From Paramecium sonneborni (lineage: Eukaryota; Ciliophora; Oligohymenophorea; Peniculida; Parameciidae), in the NCBI GenBank assembly GCA_905182985.1, contig CAJJDN010000074.1, forward strand, positions 325,323-389,322: a stretch of 64,000 bases of DNA. The letters are read 5' to 3'. Numbering within the stretch: position 1 is the first letter of the stretch; each line of letters starts with the position of its first letter. A program made the translations under genes and the position numbers. The notes under the pieces were generated by a model. The model saw nothing but the letters and a program-made list of their open reading frames with translations, was not told the DNA's origin and searched no databases. Below are positions 63,874-64,000 of this stretch, one piece after another.

Positions 63874-64000
63874 TAAATTATATAAATGATATTAAATAAA
63901 TTTTATTTAACATTTTATCAAATTCATTAAATTTATTTATCTTATACACTAACATTTTTATCGAACTATTTTAATTGTATTTTATGCCTTAGTAAATATT

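Overview
The window reads as macronuclear DNA of a Paramecium, most likely of the P. aurelia group. About 75-80% of it is A+T. TAA and TAG occur throughout long conserved frames where glutamine is expected, and every intact gene ends at TGA. Genes are packed with short spacers on both strands and carry tiny introns, mostly 20-33 nt, starting GTA and ending TAG (sometimes AAAG). No start, stop or product here was checked against a database. Coordinates come from hand translation, and for nearly all intact genes the exon total after removing the introns is a multiple of three.

Layout. 1-8.8 kb: 3' part of a TPR-like gene, a kinase with EF-hands, an EI24-like membrane protein, a decayed kinase present twice on either side of a one-base gap (N at 6629), and a coiled-coil gene. 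9-13 kb: CDC48/p97 and three small genes. 13.1-17.3 kb: a 1397-residue pseudokinase fused to MORN repeats. 17.6-23 kb: a C2H2 zinc-finger gene, a Sel1-repeat gene and a JmjC protein that seems to lack iron ligands. 22.9-24.9 kb: a second duplicated contig end around N 23865; its two copies differ by one 57-bp TA-bounded insertion that looks like a retained internal eliminated sequence (IES). 25-35 kb: casein kinase 1, a serine-rich protein, a two-repeat Myb protein, eEF1B-gamma, a hormone-sensitive-lipase-like hydrolase, a Rab pseudogene and a four-EF-hand calcium-dependent kinase. 35-48.6 kb: a PKG-type kinase, a DENN protein, TFIIIB subunit Bdp1, a WLS/TMEM181-like membrane protein, an AGC kinase and an RCC1-repeat protein. 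48.6-51.7 kb: 1.4 kb without genes, one hypothetical gene and a tandem array of tRNA-Gly(UCC) genes. 51.7-64 kb: an MFSD1-like transporter, a Tubby protein, a VPS9 protein, a long coiled-coil protein, a disrupted dual-specificity phosphatase, a second casein kinase 1 and an SF-assemblin.

There are no operons; each gene appears to be its own unit, with convergent and divergent pairs only tens of bases apart. Several products share cell processes: membrane traffic (DENN, VPS9, Rab relic, WLS-like, MFSD1-like, EI24), calcium or cyclic-nucleotide signalling (two EF-hand kinases, PKG, two CK1), and translation or Pol III expression (eEF1B-gamma, Bdp1, tRNA-Gly). That reflects gene content and is not evidence of clustering. 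The most interesting signals concern DNA rearrangement: the putative retained IES, and the kinase pseudogene whose two copies part company exactly at a TA.
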